Assembly (NCBI GenBank): GCA_013399115.1
Contig: VXAA01003830.1
Span: 60,280 to 124,279 of the forward strand
DNA length: 64,000 nucleotides
DNA from: Anseranas semipalmata
Taxonomy: Eukaryota > Chordata > Aves > Anseriformes > Anseranatidae
Direction: 5' to 3'
Shown in pieces: positions 59,756 to 64,000 of this stretch (the first letter of the stretch is position 1; each line of letters opens with the position of its first letter). A program made the position numbers and the translations under genes. Under the pieces are notes generated by a model. It made no database searches and was not told the DNA's origin. It saw only the letters and a program-made list of their open reading frames with translations.

Positions 59756-62700
59756 TCATGTTGTATGTTTCATGTTTCTGCATTCCATCTTAAGCCTGAA
59801 TAGCCCTGCTTCTTGGTTACCTTCCCTTTGGCCCACGTGGCTCCCCCCAGCTAGTATCTCTATTGTACGGTCTCTCTTTCTTCCCATTTTAAACACAAAA
59901 ATTAGAATTGCATTTTGTTCCCCATTCCAATTGTTTCTTAGATTGCACTGCTGCTGACATCTAGATAACCTTTAATATAATTCAACTGATGTCAAAAGAT
60001 GTTCTCCAAAGATAAAAGGCTTGTCTACATCTGAAATTTGTCAAATATGATTAGATATAGGTAACTGTATTATAATTTTGGCAACAGGGTCATTCCTGGG
60101 GATGACATCTGTATTCCAAAAAAAAGATATTCAATAAGAAAAAACATTCTTATTCTGGAAAAAGTGAATCTTCACTGGGAGCTATATGGTATGGCACCAG
60201 CGTTTAAATTAATTCAAAAATTCAAATCAAAAAAGCTGACCTAACCTTTGGGGCGGATTTGGGATTTTCATGAGTTATAGAAGTGGAAGAATAACTTGTG
60301 AACTCTGTCTGTCTGCAAGAGGTGAAAGGATCAGCCCAATGGAACCTACCTGTGTGTCACAGCTTATCAAAGTGGCATACTTCTTTTCTTTACAACCTTG
60401 TATAAAAAATGTTGAAATGTAAGCTACTATAAACTTCTGCTTACAGAATCAGAAGTAACTGGTTGCATATTACTGATTGTTTTTCCACAGAAGGAAAAGA
60501 TCACTGGTTGCCTTTACTCAGTTAGCAAAAAAGGGAAGGGAAAATACCAACTTAATTTTTTTATTCTTCACTTCAGACAGTTTGATAATTGCAACATTCT
60601 TTCATTTTTCCAGGCTCAGTTCTTTCTAATTGGGCAAGCGTCAAGTTTTTAGCAAGAACTACCCCTTCCATGGTATGTGTATATGCCTGCAACCAAGGCT
60701 CCCAACCTCAGTGGGAAACCATCTTTGTTATTTGTATTGCTCGAACACTTGAGCTCATGTCAGAAACCAAGACTGATAGTGTACTGTGCAATCCAACTAC
60801 AGACAAAACATCCCTTCCTCGATGATTTCTGACCTAACAGATTCTGGCTGTACTTCATGTGTACAAATAACAGCAAAAAAAATCTAGTGGTACTAAATTT
60901 GGTTCAAAAGTTCCAGATACTTTCTGTGTGGAAATATTTGAGAATGAGAATCATCCCTGAGCCTTTGGTTAAACTGCAACAAAACAGTACAACAGAGGGT
61001 CATAGTTTCAAAGGTTTCAATGCTTTATTAATCATCACAGGTATTATAAAACCACTGTATCATACAGCTAAAAACCATGTTCATACAGTTGAATACAAGA
61101 GAAATGTCTCCGTCTACCTTCAGTACACCTCTGAATACAGCTTACACAATTTCAGAAACAGCTTATCTGGAAGACTGTTGTGAACCCACTCCTGTGAACT
61201 CAGAATGAAGTTTAATAAGTGAAAATAGTATGAGAAGCATGACTGGAAACCTCTCTTCTTTCTACTTCTATTTTTCTTTTGATTCAATAAGAGCCGAATA
61301 AGCCCCTAGTACAGAAACTCGGGATAACTCTTTGAGCTTTGAGACATTTGTGTTACATCTTTTTGTTTCTCTGGTTTTTATCTTGCTCTATTTCCAGATG
61401 GTATTAAATAAAATTCAGGGGAATGGTCTTGGTATTTTTGAGAATGTTTACTTTATTTCAAAAATGTCCATAACTGAGCATGTCTAGGACCAAAAACATC
61501 GCGTTTTTGTGGGAAGAAAGATGTTTCGTAGCTTATGATGTTAGGATTAAAAAGTACAAGACTCAATTGTATAGAGTCTCCAATTATACTTCTGCTCAGC
61601 AGAATCCTTGCAAGAAGATATATGCAAACTAGAAGAGGAATTTCATCTTTAACTCATTAGTTTTCCATGGAAAAACCACATGGCTGGACATTAAAGCACA
61701 ACTCTATCATTCAGTACAGGCTGTGCTTTCATTTTTTCTGAACTAGAGCAGACAGCAAACTTTATTCTATGTGTGTTCTGATTTTAATAACATAATAAAA
61801 AGAACTTAAAATTAAAATTAATTGGAGTCAATAGGAAAAAAATCAGAGGCCCCATTCAGGTTCCAAATACTGTATTTGAGGGTTTTAAACTTTTCTCACA
61901 GGCAGTTTTTCTTCATACACTCTATATATGTATGTATACTGTACATAATGAATACTATGGTGGAGTAGAGTACTATATTTTCTTTACAATAATCAGCCCT
62001 GAAAAAAGAAACTTTCTATTGGTAGGGATGGTAAAAAGTGAGAAAACTTTGAATTACAAGTTCTTTGGGCATTTACTACTATTTTCTGTATCAAAATTTT
62101 GACACAAAACCTCTTTCTTGTAAAACCCATCTGTCTATGACCAGCTGAGTGTCAAGATGAGAAATAAACAGTAAGCATGTGACTGTAAGTGTTTCACGTT
62201 TGTCTAGCTGACCTCTGTTAAAGTGATCAATGGACTTAGTGATGTCAGAGAAGACTGATATTTCAGAATATCATGACCTATATGCTGTGTTGTTTTTTTT
62301 TTTCCTCTCCTGATATATATTCTCACATTTGAACATGACTTATTGTCCTTTAGTGTAGCAGAACTTTTTTTTTTTTTCTTTAACATAAAAACCTTTGTTC
62401 TCCTCAAGGTGCTCTTACTCAAGATCCCATCTACAGATGTAGCTGAGCTACTGTCATTACTGGGTTGCAATACAACAGTACCCTAGAGCATCTCCCATAT
62501 GTTTAATCGTACCTGTCTGGCATGTCATTTCATGAAATCTTGTGCTAGCTGTATTAGTCATTTCAGCATGCTATCATTCTGATGGTAAAGTATGGGACTC
62601 AGGCAATCCTGCTAAACCCACATAATCAAGGCAAACATCTCAAACAGTATTTCAAAGTTTTCTCACATAGGAAAATAAAGTTCAGTAGTAGGTAAGAAAC

Positions 62701-63986
62701 TTATTCTCAAAGCTGGAGGTGGGCAGTTGTTTACTTTTAAGCACATTCATAATGTTGTGCTTCTGTATATTCAATGATTCATAACAACAACAACAACAAA
62801 AAAGGCATAAGAAAACCAGTTTAGTGAATCACCTAGAGAAAATACATTTACATTACATTACCTTAGCCTTTGGAAAGCTCATTTTGAGTGGCTTGCTCTG
62901 GACTGTGTTGGTCATTCTGGAGGAAGTGTAGAAGAGACATTCTCCAGCTCCTCATCAGCCAGAATTCATCTAGACAAAAAGCATCTGTCATCTAAGCTGT
63001 GAAATGGTGCTCACTCCACACACCACATTCAATCTTCTATGTGGACAAGTAAACCTGGGAGACAGAGGGCAGGAAAGTTAAGCTTGCATGTGTCAATTGT
63101 GAGCCATGCACAGCTTCCACTGCGGGAACACTCTCCTGGTGTGTTTGTTTGTTTCATTTGTTCTACTGTTTGCATTTTAAATCAGATTCACTTCCTAAAA
63201 TGCCAACAAACTCAGCCTAATGCTCATGCCAATGAAATGAATCTGTGCCAAGAACATATGAAAGGGCACCAGAACATATACTCCTATCCAGTCAACAGAT
63301 GTACGGAGAGGGAGTTGAAAATTCAACTCAGAGAACAGAAAATTCATGAGCAAAAATGCTGATTCATTACCCTGCTGATGAGGCAATGGTGAGAAAAAAC
63401 AACCAGCATGCACTAGGTTCAACTGATATCACCACTGCTTGCCCACAAATAGTCATCAAAGGCTCTGATCCTGGCAAATTTATTGCAGTTGCTGTTTAAA
63501 TAAGCATCTTGTATGCTGTAGCAATATCCAGTTTTGTATTGCCACAAAAAGTAGCTTTAATCTTTGTCTATATCAAACTCTCCTCAAATACGTAGAATCA
63601 GACATCACTGCAGCATTGCCATCAGCGCTCTCACTGGGCATCGTTAGCTCCAGCACAGGACCATGGATCTGGCTTCAGTCAGCCACCTTGGGAAAGCAGG
63701 AGAAAACCCTGAATCTATCTACATCTCCCATCAGGATACAGGCAGCCAGCTTTAATCTGCCTCCTGTGTGTGCCAGTGAATAAGGAATAACTGAGACACA
63801 GAGGTTAAGGAAATCATTAACCCTCAGCACTTCTCTGTGGCATTCACAAATCCTTTGGGGATATTGTTGACAAAGTACCAATATAGCAGTAACGTCCTCA
63901 AACCCAAGATTTATTGAAACATGAAGGAAAATAAAACAATGACAGAAGAAATGGCTTACACTCTCCAAATGCCAGAGAAGGTGCTA
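59756..63986. other. Noncoding AT-rich sequence, no gene recognised
   Basis: Frames up to 108 codons (60857-61183) without recognisable protein features. Small simple repeats: poly-T near 62290-62302 and 62366-62379, (CAA)n near 62785-62801. No mobile element was recognised. Confidence 0.62.
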
Positions 63987-64000
63987 AAAAAAAAAAAAAA
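63987..64000. repeat. Poly-A run at the window edge
   Basis: 14 A reach the last base, so the true length and context are unknown. Confidence 0.8.

Noticed and set aside
1..64000. Bacterial or phage systems, CRISPR arrays, operons
   Set aside because: CR1 and avian LTR elements, microsatellites and the lack of long genes place the window in a vertebrate genome. No regularly spaced direct repeats with unique spacers were seen.

Overview
The window looks like noncoding DNA from a bird, most likely a neoavian. The evidence is repeat content: fragments of CR1 LINEs, including one 3' tip with the avian TCATAGAATCATAGAAT end and 'GGAAGGGACCCACAAGGATC' wording, and two copies of a bird ERVL-type LTR. 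The DNA is AT-rich, ORFs are short and scattered over all frames, and there is no bacterial gene layout. I found no exon, tRNA, rRNA or CRISPR array that I can support. Every long open frame is a low-scoring chance ORF, or lies inside the GC-rich LTRs (up to 221 codons), or lies in a microsatellite. The best reading is a gene desert or the inside of a very large intron.

Layout. 1-2780 is plain AT-rich sequence. About 2800-4925 holds a very old, decayed CR1-type LINE body in + orientation. 4930-8600 is plain. 8600-8985 is rich in homeodomain, TCF and E-box motifs and is the best candidate conserved regulatory element. 11870-12380 resembles an old sauropsid repeat. 16758-17770 is a solo LTR on the - strand with a perfect 5-bp target-site duplication. 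19276-19402 is a palindromic MITE relic. 20667-22890 is punctuated by AT-rich tandem repeats. 22890-34650 is mostly unassigned. 34655-36280 is a cluster of three CR1 fragments. 37394-37565 is a MIR/CORE-SINE relic. 40695-41480 is a second, shorter LTR of the same family on the + strand. 42000-51200 is mostly unassigned. 51210-51965 is a CR1 3' segment, and 54529-54590 is a CR1 3' tip. Three more MIR-like relics sit at 53375-53516, 55002-55085 and 59681-59755. 58946-59072 is a long GAAAA microsatellite. The window ends in a run of A.

Nothing here works as a gene system. The most informative observations are about repeat biology. The two LTRs differ over most of their length but share a perfectly identical 79-bp block, and they differ in the number of internal minisatellite units. 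Very old MIR-like SINE, palindromic MITE and CR1 relics survive beside younger bird-specific insertions. A few motif-dense segments deserve a conservation check. All repeat-family names come from remembered consensus wording, not from a database search.
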